Source of the DNA: Cycas panzhihuaensis
Taxonomy: Eukaryota > Cycadophyta
Assembly (NCBI GenBank): GCA_023213395.1
Contig: CM041465.1
Location: 129,959,741 to 130,023,740 of the forward strand
Length of the DNA: 64,000 nt
Reading direction: 5' to 3'
Shown: positions 1 to 10,644 of the stretch, one piece after another
Layout of the letters: each line of letters begins with the position of its first letter
Numbering within the stretch: position 1 is the first letter of the stretch
Program-made: the position numbers and the translations under genes
Notes under the pieces: generated by a model
What the model was told of the DNA's origin: nothing
Database searches by the model: none
The model's input: the letters and a program-made list of their open reading frames with translations, nothing else

Positions 1-1
1 T

Positions 2-31
2 AAACAACATATCAACTTACCTATGCTTTAA
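2..31 (+). pseudogene. C-terminal end of gypsy element C polyprotein
   Basis: The first bases encode nine residues ending INLPML followed by a TAA stop at 29-31. The same ending closes the polyproteins of elements G (37558) and H (45160), where it follows a chromodomain, so this is the tail of a related plus-strand gypsy pol whose body lies left of the window. A short purine-rich leader and an LTR start follow, as in G and H. Nothing can be said about integrity. Confidence 0.75.
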
Positions 32-48
32 GGGAAAAGCATCTTTTC

Positions 49-60
49 AAGGGGAGAGAC
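49..60 (+). promoter_or_regulatory. polypurine tract of element C
   Basis: The purine run AAGGGGAGAGAC sits immediately before an LTR start (TGTAACACTCC at 62). It matches the position and sequence of the tracts before the 3' LTRs of G, H and I. It would prime plus-strand DNA synthesis. Confidence 0.75.
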
Positions 61-143
61 TTGTAACACTCCTTCCTAGTTGACCAATCTACCTCTTAGC
101 TGACCAATAAAATTCCAGATTTGCCAAACTCAATAGATTATAC

Positions 144-509
144 TGTTAAGATTTTAACATGGAGAACACTCATCAACAGCAAGATCAATAACATCAACAC
201 AGATTAACACAATATAATCAGAATGTATTACCATACCAAAAGCACCAAAGACTCAATATGAGCCTTGATGATGTGATGTATTTACATACTACCTCAACCA
301 CCTTTACATACCAAAGAGGTGGGAGACTATTCAACACAAGTAATGCATGTGGGACAAATACCTTTGTCCTGACCAATAGCATTACACCACTAACTTGACC
401 AATAAACTTATATCCTTTTACATAGTATTATAATGACCTTTTGACCCTAAGACTTAGGACTATCACTTATTATCCTAGGACCCACACACATTAAACATTA
501 TTTCTAACA
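144..509 (-). repeat. 3' LTR of element B
   Basis: 366 bp, starts TGTTAAGATT and ends TTTCTAACA. Compared with the right copy it differs at 307 (C versus T at 11745) and 481 (C versus T at 11919). The first change alters the minus-strand TATA box from GGTATATAAAGG to GGTATGTAAAGG. Confidence 0.92.
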
Positions 510-589
510 CCTCCCCTTAATGTTTAATGTTTGAACTAAGGACAATTTGACATACATTGACACTTGACATGAATTTGAGACTATAGACA
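510..589 (-). other. 3' untranslated end and polypurine tract of element B
   Basis: On the minus strand, AAGGGGAGG (510-518) abuts the 3' LTR and serves as the PPT. The remaining bases to the insertion site of A (TSD AGACA at 585-589) show no coding potential. Confidence 0.75.
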
Positions 590-887
590 TGTGAAAAGAG
601 GCTAGATGGCCTCAACAGTCCCTAGATCTAGAAACTAGGATCACTCTAGTTCTAGTTGCAGATATACAAACAAGTATAATAATCTCAAGGTAAAGAGAAA
701 GCAAGAGACAAAACATGAATGAAGGAGCAAGAGAAAATGATACCCAATATGTGGAGTTGGAATTGGTCCAACCTCCAAAGAATGAATAGTTTGATTAGCA
801 AACTGACAGCATAACAATACAGCTTCAACTCTTATGAGACAATGAGTAAAGGTCTCATTATATAGAGTGAAATGAGAGACCTAAGGC

Positions 888-919
888 CTTGGATGTTTGA
901 CAAGTGTCAAACATCCAAG
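888..919. promoter_or_regulatory. LTR hairpin/palindrome upstream of TATA (copia A, left LTR)
   Basis: Perfect inverted repeat with 15-bp arms CTTGGATGTTTGACA and a 2-nt AG spacer. On the minus strand it lies just upstream of the TATA-like CTATATAAT. The same structure occurs at 7539-7570 and in both LTRs of D (13895-13922, 50168-50197); at 13895 both arms carry matched substitutions. Confidence 0.7.
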
Positions 920-1041
920 ATACATGCCTTGCATGTTGGACATGTGTCCTTTTGGGCTCTCATGTGAGCAAAAATGCATGAGGGTCCATTTGACCCTTTA
1001 GTGACAACGTTGTGTCACTAGAAAGAATGTGGGTGTGCACT

Positions 1042-1059
1042 TTATCACTTAAGTGATAA
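1042..1059. promoter_or_regulatory. 18-bp perfect palindrome in copia A LTR
   Basis: TTATCACTTAAGTGATAA is fully self-complementary. It recurs in the right LTR of A and at 50322-50339 in D, and with one mismatch at 14049-14066. On the minus strand it lies upstream of the hairpin and TATA-like box in U3, so it is a candidate transcription-factor site. Confidence 0.6.
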
Positions 1060-1133
1060 GTCACCCCTAAAGTAAAAAGTACACATATTACATTAAAATA
1101 AAAGTACATTATCTTAACATGTAAACATAAGGT

Positions 1134-1500
1134 TTAACGCCCCCCCTTACTGTTTACAATGTTAAGTTGAACACCAAGACCATCTCTGAATTTTACAAAC
1201 TTTTCTCTACTAAGAGGCTTGGTAAAGATGTCTGTTGTCTGCTCCTTTGTAGGTCTGTACTCGAGATTGATCTCACCATTCTGAACATGCTCTCTAATGA
1301 AGTGATGGTGAACCTCGATGTGTTTTCTCCGCGCATGAAAGACTGGATTCTTAGCTAACTTGAGCACACTTTGATTGTCGCAATGTTTCCTGGTGGGGTG
1401 ACCCTGCTCAAGTCCAAGTTCCCCAAGAATCCGTCGTAGCCAGATAGCCTCACAAGCTGCGCTGACTGCAGCTTTGTACTCTGTTTCGGTGGAGGACAAG
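1134..1500 (-). pseudogene. copia A RNase H domain and pol C-terminus
   Basis: About 120 residues open on the minus strand. The frame contains the copia RNase H signature (TEYKAAVSAACEAIWLRRIL), then CDNQS and HIEVHHHFIREHV, and ends in the TKPL/F..F..GLG tail usual for copia pol. The stop codon overlaps the PPT and LTR edge, a normal arrangement. It would degrade the RNA strand of the RNA-DNA hybrid. Upstream it is separated from the RT by frame changes between 1500 and 1850. Confidence 0.85.
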
Positions 1501-2607
1501 GTAACATTTAGTTGCTTCTTGCAACTCCACGAAACAACTGCTGAACCAAGGGAAAAACAATATCCCGAGGTTGATTTCCTGCTATCTTGGCAACACCTTG
1601 TCAGTCACGAGAACCCTTCCAGAGTGAAGTTCTCATTATGTGCATACTCAAGGCCATGCTACAATGTGCCTTTGATGTACTTAAGTATGCGTTTGACTGC
1701 ATTCCAGTGTATCTGATTGGGTTGAGACATGTAACGTGAGCAAATCCCAACAGCAAATGAAATATCCGGTCGAGTGTTGGTGACATAAATGAGACTCCCA
1801 ATCAAGCTAGGTAAAGTGTGGGATCTCTGGTGCAGCTTCCTCATTGAGTAAGCTTAGATCCATTCTCCATAGGTGTAGGCGTTGTTTCTGATCGTGCATC
1901 TGAGCCGCAAAATGTCCCAAGAGTATTTCACTTGGGAGATGAAGATATAGCCTGGCTGTTGCCATATCTCAAAGCTTAAAAAGTAATGGAGAAGTCCAAG
2001 ATCTGTCATTTCGAAACTTCTCTTCAAGTCATCTTGGAGAATGTGAATCATCTTAGTGTCACTACCAGTGATCACTAAGTCATCTACATACAAGGCAACA
2101 AAAATTACATGGTTCTTTTCATGTTTTATATACAGATTAGGATATGAAGTAGATCGATGAAACCCATGTCTCAAGAAGTAGTCATCGATCTTCGAGTACC
2201 ATGCCCTTGGAGCTTGCTTCAAGCCATATAACGCCTTTTTTAGGCAATATACAAGATGCTCCTTGCCTTGTACTTTGTAACTGGGAGGTTGCTCCAAATA
2301 TACCTCCTCACGAAGATCGCCATTAAGAAAGGCACTCTTCACGTCCATCCAGTAAGCAGGCCATTTGCATTGAGCGACCAAGGCCAAGAGAAGTCGATGG
2401 TATTCATGTTCGCCATTGGTGCAAAAGTTTCTTCATAATCTATGCCTTCTTTTGTTTAAATCCTTTTGCAACAAGGCGTGCTTTACGCCTTTTAAGTGAA
2501 CCATCGAATGGAATTTGGTCTTGTAGACCCATTTGCAATGATTACTGTTTGTGTTTAGGCAATTCAACCAAATTCAAGTACCATTCTTTTCAATAGAATG
2601 GAGTTCT
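1501..2607 (-). pseudogene. copia A reverse transcriptase
   Basis: The longest clean stretch is 1854-2387 on the minus strand. It contains the copia RT landmarks MDVKSAFLNGDL, YGLKQAPRAWY and the catalytic LYVDDLVITG with both aspartates present. Frames change near 1850, and the start of the domain (2390-2600) is out of frame, so no continuous enzyme can be made. The best relatives in the window are the RTs of D and E. Confidence 0.88.
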
Positions 2608-3183
2608 TCATCCATGGACCTTCCAATTTTCATTTTTTGAAGCCTCCTCAAAAGTGGAAGGTTCACCAACACAAAGCACTTGACCATAAGCGCATAATTG
2701 GTTTCTTTGGATATTTAGATAGACGTTTTCCTTCAATGATGTGACCATCCTGAACTGTTTGTGTGTACCATTTGGGTAATTTTTGAATGAAGTTACTTGA
2801 ACCTCAAGATCTTCTGGTGTAAGTGGTTGGTCAACAGAAGATGAGCTTGGATCAAGTGGAGCAAATTCAGTTGAAGTAGACGGTCCAACTAGTGCAGATG
2901 ATGAACATGGTGTAGAGGATTGAGAGGGAAGGAAGGCCTCAACAATCTTCTTGCCTTTGTCAATGGGAGGTTGCATGGATGTTGTTTGCACCTCCTTGTG
3001 ATCTTCTTCAACAAAGATGACATCTCTTGAGAGATGCATTTTTTTTCCTATAGGATCATACAACTTGTAGGCTTTGCTGTGAATGGCATACCCTACAAAG
3101 ATGCATTTTAGACTATGTTTGTCTAATTTCTTCCTTTCTTGACGGGAATGTGCATATAAGCAAAGGCACTCAAAAGTCCTCAA
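2608..3183 (-). pseudogene. copia A integrase C-terminal region and linker to RT
   Basis: The minus-strand frame carries the copia integrase C-terminal signature (LKCIFVGYA..SKAYKLYDP..KKMHLSRDVIF). A low-complexity Ser/Pro/Thr linker follows, then the start of RT-proximal sequence (FEEASKNENW). The fold helps bind target DNA. It is disconnected by stops from the catalytic core at 3184-4235. Confidence 0.8.
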
Positions 3184-4235
3184 ATGGTGACAAGAGGCTT
3201 TTTGCGGACCATGCCTCCTCGGGTGTCATGTTGGTGATTGTAGTAGTAGATTGCGATTGGCCACATAGGCTGTGTGAAATGCTTGATGGCTCGAGTGAGT
3301 CCTTGTGCATGCATCATAACTTTGGCTTTATTGGCCAAAGTTCTATTCATCCGTTCGAAGACTCCATTTTGTTGAGGAGTGTGAGGTATCGTCCACCGTC
3401 TTGAATGCCGTTATCCTTGCGATTAGGTGAATTCATTTGATGTAAATTCACCTCCATTGTCTGTCCTGAATGTTTTGATTGAATGGCCAGACTCATTTTC
3501 CACTTCAAGTTTGAATTCTTTGAACTTGGAAAATGCTTCAGATTTGTGTTTGATGAAATAGACCCAAACTTTGTGAGAATAGTCATCAATGAAGGAGATG
3601 TAATACAAAGCTCCTCCAAAAGATGATGTGGACATAGGTCTGCACAAATCCGAATGTACTAGCTGCAGAGGATGTGATGCACGCCACGCTTTACCTTTAG
3701 GGAAAGGCAAGCGATGTTGAGTTCCTATAATGCACACTTCACAAAGAGATTTTGTTCCATAGATCTTTGGAAGCCCATGTACCATGTTCTTGTTGCTCAT
3801 CTGCCTCAAATTATGTAAGCTCAAATGGCCTAGACGTTGATGCCAAAGTTGCATCTTGGACAAGTAAGGAGTGACAATGGAACCAGAGTAAGCAGAATCA
3901 AGTGTTATATTATTTGCATCCAACTTGTAGAGGCCTTGATCCTCATAGCCAACAGCTACTACTTGGTCTTCTTTGTCACTGATTATACATTTCCCGTTTT
4001 GGAACAATACACTCATCTGTTGCTTGTCCAACTTGCTAACAGATAGTAAATTTTTGTCCATTGAAGGTATTAAATAGGCATTGCCATCGGGAAATGTGGA
4101 GGAAGGATTTGATGAAGAAGAAAATGGAGTTATTGTGCCTACTCCAGAAATTTTGATAGATTGATTATTCCCAAAGGTCACTGATTGACCTTTGCCTTCC
4201 TTGACATTGGTGAGGAGGTCTTCACTTCCAGTCAT
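3184..4235 (-). pseudogene. copia A GAG-pre-integrase and integrase core
   Basis: From 4235 down, the frame shows the GAG-pre-integrase motif LWHQRLGHLS, the zinc-binding CEVC element, then HSDLC and RTDNGGEF carrying the first two catalytic acidic residues. After about 3420 the frame breaks, and fragments of the third catalytic region and later integrase appear in other frames with stops. The 270-residue open section therefore ends before the third catalytic residue. It is the intact-sequence comparator that reveals what is missing in D. Confidence 0.85.
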
Positions 4236-4498
4236 GTGTTGTAAAGCTCCATAATCAATAATCCAAGTTTCATCAACCTTGGATGTCTAATATGCACAAA
4301 ACAGTTTGTCTTCATCTGCAAACTGATTAGAGTGGCGTTGATTGCCACCTCTGAAACCCCCCCTTCCTCTTTGACCTGCTCGATAGGCACCTCAATTTGG
4401 TCGAGGGGGTTGCTGCTGCTTTGTTGTTATTCTTTGAAACCGCTTTGGTATTCTTGATGTGGCCGCGTTGTCGATGATTCGATGACGTGGGCACGCCG
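4236..4498 (-). pseudogene. copia A protease region with lost active site
   Basis: The minus-strand frame reads WIIDYGALQHMTG, where family members have Asp-Ser/Thr-Gly at the catalytic site. The Ser to Tyr change in the active triad should abolish aspartic protease activity. A stop lies just upstream, and Gly/Arg-rich frame-broken sequence links it to the gag zinc knuckle. Element E keeps the normal DSG in the same context. Confidence 0.8.
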
Positions 4499-5305
4499 CT
4501 AGCATAGATCTGCTTGCTTTTTCTGACAATCAGGTGCTATGTGGCCAGGTTTGCCACAATAATGACATACAACATTGGTCCTTGAAGACCCAATGTTCAT
4601 GTTCCCAAATTGCTTTGAAAGTGCAGGTTTGGATTGCTGTTTGGCCTTTGAATTGGCCGTGAATGCACCTGATATAGATGGTTCCTCCTCATTATTCTTA
4701 GTGTAGATTTGTTCTTCTTGAAGTAGCAGACTTTCAAATTCGTTGAATGTCATAGTTTTGAGAGAACCATCTCTTGTAGTAGATGAAATGAAGCCATTGT
4801 AGTCCTTCGGTAAGGCTTTGGTGATGGATGTGATCAATTCATCCCTTGTAGCTGGACTTCCAAGTGTATTCAGTTCATTACATATCTCCTTGATGGAGGA
4901 AAGGAAAGCCGACATGGGCTTGACAAACTTAACAGAATACAATTTTGCCTTAACCATTAAAATGTGAGCTTGATCTCGCCTTTCATACAATGAGGACAAA
5001 GTGTCTCAAGCTTCCTTAAAAGTTTTAGCACAAGCAATATTCTGATCTACATGCACATCAACAATCATGTGAAGGAATGCCAAAGCGATTTCATCTTTGG
5101 CTTCCCAAGCAGCAAGCAAAGCATCATTAGGTTGCACAGTAACATTTCTATTGGTAACAGGTGCTGGTCGAGGTAATCTCCCAGAAACATAACTCCAAAA
5201 TTCGTTCATGATTAGCAAGTTCTGAGTGAGTCTCTTCCATTCTTGATAATTATCTTGTCCTGTTAATTGAATGGTGCATGCATTTAGCATGTTTATGGCA
5301 GCCAT
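4499..5305 (-). pseudogene. copia A gag with one internal stop
   Basis: The start is ATG at 5303-5305, giving MAAINMLNAC, matching the gag starts of D and E. The capsid-like region (NYQEWKRLTQNLLIMNEFWSYVSG ... LPKDYNGFISS) is followed by a CCHC zinc knuckle CHYCGKPGHIAPDC near 4550-4595. One in-frame TGA at about 5003-5005, where D and E have Trp, splits the frame into 99 and 166 residues. It encoded the structural protein that packages element RNA. Confidence 0.88.
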
Positions 5306-7224
5306 GTTTCAGTTTATGAAAGCTTGAAGCTAGCAGATAACCTGGAAACTCAAAGCTTTCGTCGCTTAAGTTCCACCTTCTAATGAAACCAACAAATTCC
5401 CGATTTTACTAGAAGATCCAACAAGCGAATGGAATGATGAGGGTGGAGGACTAGGCTATGGAGTTGGTCCAACTCTGATCTATAGAAGAGATCCAATAGT
5501 TGGCCAAGTTAAATCTAGGACAAGGCAGGTAGGGTTGATTTGCATGGACGTACCATGCTTTCCACAGGATTCACACCCCAATAACACCCTTTTCGAACCT
5601 CCTTTCCTCAAGCAACCTTAATTGTCGGCAATCGACTGCACTGGTCGGTTGGTCCCTTAGGGAATGCACCAAGCTTAAGGTTAATGTAGAGGCAAGGTTT
5701 GAACCTTTTTCGAGCCTCTCCAATAGATTTTAAGTCACTTTTTAGCAGATTTTAAAGTGAACTTAGGTTTCTTTTTGCTTGGAAAAATGTACTTATGAAA
5801 ATGCTTTGATTAAGCTTTACAATAAGAGTGGCTTCAAAAGGAAGCAATGTAAGTACATGAATATGAACTCTTGTAGTGTTTTTACAGTGAGCACTTTAAT
5901 GAAAATATAGTGCTATGTTGATCCAAGTAAGAAACCAAACGCTTGATTACAATAAGTTTTGCAAAGTACTTTTTGAAAAAAAAGAGCTTAAAATCTTGAA
6001 GAAGTAATGAAGATACAAGTGGGTTCCTTTTAATACTGAAAAAATGAAGGTAAGAGAACCACTTGCATGAAAATGGACATCAAGCACCAAGTGTTGGGAC
6101 TGTAAATTAGTCCCAACGATCAAAAGAAAAGTGATTTTTATTAAGTACAAAATGTATTTGAGCCCTTTTTGAGACTAAGGGCATTAGGTCACCATGCAAG
6201 GTGCCTTATCAGTGTTTTAAAAAATAGTGATAAGTATCACTTTTTGATATAAAAACACTTAAAATCACTTCACAAGAAAAATGTTGTTCCAAATAATTTG
6301 ATGATCAATTTGCTCCTTGAAAAAAAGATAACCTTTAGGAAAGGATCGTTTTCAGTTTGGCAGTGCCAGAGCTCTGTTGACAGAGTGTGATGCCACTTCC
6401 TTTCAATGTAATTGACTCATAAAAGTCACAGCATGTCTTCACTTGAATTTAGCAACACAAACTTCAGTGTTCAGATTTACCAGGTTGATTTCATAACAAC
6501 ACAGAGGCAGATTTCATAATAGCACAGAGGTAGATTTCATAACAGCACAGAGGCAGATTTTAGAATAGCACCGAGGCAGATTTTAGAACAAAGACCGAGG
6601 CGATTTTAGAGCGACGCAGGCAGATTTTAGAACAACACAGAGGCAGATTTTAAACAGATTTTAGAACAACACAGAGGCAGATTTTAGAACAACACAGAGG
6701 CAGATTTTAGAACAGCACAGAGGCTGATTTTAGAACAGCACAGAGGCTGATTTTAGAATAGCACAGAAGCTGATTTTAGAACAGCACAGAGGCAGATTTC
6801 ATAAAGGACTGCACTGATTTTACTAGGCAGACTTACCAGGCTAGAAGAATTACCAGCAGTACTAAGATTTACCAGCAGTATTAAGATTTAAAAAGAAAAC
6901 AAAATGCCCTCTTTTTTTCTTCCTTTTTTTTTTTCGAGGAAAAACTTGTTCTCATACAAACTCCTTAGATCTGCTTTTAGATTTACAAATCACTGTTTGT
7001 GACAAAGAATTTGTCTTGCACCCAACAAGATCTTTGTAAAAAAAGATTAGAACAGAACCCAGCTCCGACCTTTAAAAAAATAGCTCCAAAATGCTTGAAC
7101 CGCAAGAAAACTTCAAACAAACCTTGGATCGCCTTGAGTCTGAAGGTCGTCACCAAGTGTTTGTAGGCTTTCTCGGATCTCCTTGAGCAAGCGCAAAATG
7201 TAATGAGGGAGCTAGTCTCCTCTT
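5306..7224 (-). other. long 5' leader of copia A
   Basis: About 1.9 kb between the PBS and gag with no convincing coding frame. It contains a 23-bp tandem repeat array (6490-6806), described separately, and A/T-rich stretches near 6910-6935. Long leaders are also present in D and E. Confidence 0.7.
6490..6806. repeat. 23-bp tandem repeat array in copia A leader
   Basis: About 13 degenerate copies of a 23-bp unit resembling AACAGCACAGAGGCAGATTTT plus AG. Spacing is exactly 23 bp in the best part, for example ACAGAGG at 6671 and 6694. The outer copies carry CATAA in place of TTTAG. The array lies in the transcribed leader between PBS and gag. Confidence 0.88.
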
Positions 7225-7236
7225 GCTCTGATACCA
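7225..7236 (-). promoter_or_regulatory. primer binding site of copia A
   Basis: The reverse complement reads TGGTATCAGAGC, complementary to the 3' end of plant initiator tRNA-Met. It is two bases from the 5' LTR at 7239. Confidence 0.9.
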
Positions 7237-7238
7237 AA

Positions 7239-7790
7239 TGTGAAAAGAGGCTAGATGGCCTCACTAGTCCCTAGATCTAGAAACTAGGATCACTCTAGTT
7301 CTAGTTGCAGAAATACAAACAAGTATAATAATCTCAAGGTAAAGAGAAAGTAAAGAGACAAAACATGAATGAAGAAGCAAGAGAAATGATACCCAATATG
7401 TGGAGTTGGAATTGGTCCAACCTCCAAAGAATGAACAGTTTGATTAGCAACCGACAAAGATAACAATCTGACTCCAACTCTCTTATGAGACAATGAGGAG
7501 AGGTCTCATTATATAGAGTGAAATGAGAGACCTAAGGCCTTGGATGTTTGACAAGTGTCAAACATCCAAGATACATGCCTTGCATGTTGGACATGTGTCC
7601 TTTTGGGCTCTCATGTGAGCAAAAATGCATGAGGGTCCATTTGACCCTTTAGTGACAATGTTGTGTCACTAGAAAGAATGTGGGTGTGCACTTTATCACT
7701 TAAGTGATAAGTCACCCCTAAAGTAAAAAGTACACATATTACATTAAAATAAAAGTACATTATCTTAACATGTAAACATAAGGTTTAACA
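7239..7790 (-). repeat. 5' LTR of copia A
   Basis: 552 bp, TGTGAAAAGAGG to GGTTTAACA. It contains the hairpin (7539-7570) and palindrome described for the left copy. This is the promoter-bearing copy for the minus-strand element. Confidence 0.92.
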
Positions 7791-7795
7791 AGACA

Positions 7796-9028
7796 TTCAA
7801 GACAACATGACAAGACTGACATGACTTTTTGACACATGGTTATCAACGGACTCTAATGCACTTTGTCTTCTTTGAATCTCCACTGCCTTGATCTTGGAAA
7901 GGTCTTGAACACCATGTCCTCGGCTTGATCTTGGTCTTCAACCCTGTAGTGTCGTTTTTGAAGCTGTCCTTTGAATTGACGATCTTCAAGCTTTGCTTCT
8001 TTCAACTTCATACATAGTTGAGAATCCTGTTTGCTTCTCCCTTCTTCAATATGTGAGCAACTAAAATAGATGTCAGCAATATCATCATTATCCAAATGTA
8101 GCAATGAGTTATCAACTGGTAAGACACCATTGTCCTCCCCTGAAGCAATGGACTTACTGAGATGAGTTCCTGCAAATTGTATGATATACCCTGTTTTCTT
8201 GGTGTCACTCAAGGAGTTCCATGAACTAAGTATAATGAATATTTCCGTGATACTTACATGCATATGCTTTCTGATTATGGATATGCATACATGGAACATT
8301 ATTTCAATACGATTGATTTTCATAATCAGGTAACCTATCCAAAAGGTAATATGAATTCGATAAGCAAGATCTTGATGACATGGTATCCTCCTTATGTTCC
8401 TTTGAAAACAACTTTCTAGTGCCTCTCTAGGATATGTTGTTATAATTTTGATCTTTTCAAAAATGAGAATGGAGGATGTAACTGAGTTAAGGGAGATCAT
8501 GGACAGTTTCCAATACATGCAAATCACTGTATGACCTGTCATTGTTTGAATTCTTCCTACCAACCTGTCAACACAAACTAGGATAACATTATCCATACCT
8601 TTTGTTAGGCAACTCATGTCTCCATGAACTATTACCGGCAAAGATTGATGCCTGGAATTTTCAACCTTCAGAGCTGGTTCCTTGATGAGACTTATGGCTT
8701 TGTCACACTGCTTTTCCCTTTTTCCTTTCCTCTTCAACTTCTTCCTCTGATTCTTTGCCCTTTTGATTCTCTGCTGCTGCATTTCTTCAAGTCCTTTTTC
8801 ATTCACTTTTGTCAGTAGTTTCCAAGCATCCTTAGCTGAGTCCATATTCTGTAGAACCTGAATAATAAAGTGATAGGAAGATGGGAGGTTATCCTTATCA
8901 ATGGCTGCAAGTATCACGTCAATAACAATTCTGTTTTTCCTTTTGAAGGTTTCCTCCCCTTCTTCGTGAGCTATTTCAGTTCCCATGACTGTTTTCCAAA
9001 GTTTCTTCACTACAAATAGACTTTCCAT
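7796..9028 (-). CDS. 391-residue frame in element B: gag-like start fused to unidentified sequence
   Basis: The open frame is 7853-9028, starting ATG at 9026-9028. The first ~75 residues resemble a copia gag N-terminus (KLWKTVMG, then a hydrophobic helix, then SAKDAWKLLTKV). From about residue 80 the protein is a basic Lys/Arg-rich stretch (KRAKNQRKKLKRKGKREK), then some 280 residues I cannot match to any retroelement domain. No protease or zinc knuckle follows. A frame this long without stops in A/T-rich DNA suggests recent protein-coding ancestry. It may be a second captured host gene or a diverged element-specific protein. The function is unknown. Confidence 0.55.
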
Positions 9029-10215
9029 CTTAATTTTCCAAAAATGAAAATTAGTTCCAATATATTTGGGCAGAGGAAAGATGAGATCTGATAACTAATA
9101 TTCATTTTTTTCAGGCAGCAAGACTATGACATCACTCAACTCCATAGTGTATGATCAAAGAATATCCACTTCAGCTTGAAAATCAAATCAATAAAAGAAG
9201 ACTTAAACCTGAATACTGTTCCAGCTCTCCTCACAATCTATGAATGTTGCTGCCAAGACAACCATCATGATGGGCAGTGCTCTCCTTCCACATTTTGTGT
9301 ATACCTATAAGCAACCAACTGACCAAAGATTGGAGTTTCCTATCAAGATTACTCTTCCAGCTGGTTTATCACACCACTGTGTTGCAACTATAAAGAAATG
9401 ACCTCCTCCTACAACAATCTTTATCCAGAATACTCAGCTCAGTCATAGACTGTGAGCTTGATATCTCTTTTCAACGATGATACTAAGAGTGTCAGCTACC
9501 AACTCGCTTCAGGATCAACTCTGCCTTCAAAACAGAAGTCACAGCAGTCGATTCACTTACAGTAATGGTGTCTTGATGTGATTCTGCTTCAACTCGTGTC
9601 TGAGCAGTTTAGAAAAAGAGCTTCAGGGTTCGATGATAGCCTCATACACTTCAATGCCCTTCAAATCTTGATAATAATCGGCAAATGCACAGTAAGCGCT
9701 AATAACATCCACAGTATGCAAAATCAGCAACAACAACAGTGCAACTCTATCTTCATGAGTACTGTCTGCAGATCGTGTTCAAGATCGCCTTTGCCAGGCT
9801 GCTAATCTTATCCTTACTTGACCCGGTATCAAAATTGTCGATCATTACTTTACCGCCGATTTTCACACCACTGGGTTATAGCTGTAAAGATGTTACATCA
9901 TCTTACAAAAAGCATTGTACCTATTTGGATCTATTCTACTGCACCCTAAGCTTCTCTGTATCCATCTACGTTTGTATTACTGCATACGTCTGGTGTATTC
10001 TCCAATAGACTGTCTCTACGATAGGCGACTTTATTCTAAGCTGTGGCAAGTATCAACATCTTTGTGACAACTTAAAAAATGAAGTACACAGTACAGATAA
10101 GACCTTTTTTTTTTTTGTTTCTGGTACGGATGGTAGTGTTAGGGGACACAACCTGGCAATAATCTGGAGGCAACTGAATTCAGTTTATGACAGTTGCTGA
10201 GATGGCAGCTGTTCT
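9029..10215. other. internal region of element B without recognised genes
   Basis: Only short frames on either strand, such as 9578-9805 plus with a poly-Gln stretch; none is recognised. Segments near 9365-9420 and 9865-9920 (CACCACTG...TATAA/TGTAAAGA...CATC/CCTC..TACAA) look like diverged duplicates of each other. A T-tract lies at 10106-10118. Confidence 0.5.
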
Positions 10216-10641
10216 CTAACGATGTGAATAGTCCTCGCTTGGAGTCACCGGAGCTGTATTTGCCATGCGGGAAGAAGGCTCTTCAATTGCTTCCTCTGCC
10301 ACTTGAGACTCCTCAGATAGTGGCGTGGAGCTCCTGTCGCTATCTTCATCATTGCGAAAGCTTGCACTAAAGCTGGCATCAAAACAAGCATCGAAGCTTC
10401 CAAAGCTGAGTCCTGTGCGTTCAACCTCAGGAACTTGCAGATGATTTAGTATGATCACATGTTGATCATCCCGAACATTCAATTCTTCTAACTTCTTCTG
10501 CAATTTGGTGGCTGAATCTTCCAAAGTTAATGTGTTTGATGCTGGTGAAGGAGACTTACTGACTTCAGAAACACTGGTGCTAACATTGGATGTGCCTATT
10601 ATTCCAGGACTACTGTAACTAGTATTAATGCTACTGCAATT
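10216..10641 (-). pseudogene. captured fragment of a GBF-interacting-protein-1-like gene (part 1)
   Basis: The minus strand is open for about 142 codons. It contains the run SKSPSPASNTLTLEDSATKL, then LQKKLEELNVRDDQHVII, VPEVERTGLSFGSFDACF and a Ser/Glu-rich stretch ending APVTPSEDY. This order is what I recognise from the middle of plant GIP1-like proteins (DUF1296 family), which bind G-box factors. Neither terminus of the gene is present. The fragment lies wholly inside LTR element B, so it is captured sequence, not a resident gene. It ends in a stop after EDYSHR. Confidence 0.7.
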
Positions 10642-10644
10642 TCA

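Larger units (their letters stand above)
590..1139 (-). repeat. 3' LTR of copia A
   Basis: 550 bp, TGTGAAAAGAGG to GGTTTAACG; the final base is mutated relative to ACA in the other copy. It differs from the right LTR at roughly 16 positions plus small indels, clustered in one half. Within it lie a TATA-like box (minus strand, about 858-868), a near-perfect hairpin at 888-919 and a perfect palindrome at 1042-1059. Confidence 0.92.
590..7790 (-). mobile_element. Ty1/copia retrotransposon A, full length but degenerate
   Basis: LTRs at 590-1139 and 7239-7790 are flanked by perfect TSDs AGACA (585-589, 7791-7795). The PBS at 7225-7236 and a PPT beside 1140 give minus orientation. Domain order on the minus strand is gag, protease, integrase, reverse transcriptase, RNase H, the Ty1/copia order. 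A stop in gag, a broken protease site and frameshifts in integrase and RT make it non-functional. It lies inside B and belongs to the same family as D. Confidence 0.93.

Noticed and set aside
6490-6806. CRISPR-like array
   Set aside because: The 23-bp units are contiguous without unique spacers and lie in a plant retrotransposon leader; it is a simple tandem repeat.
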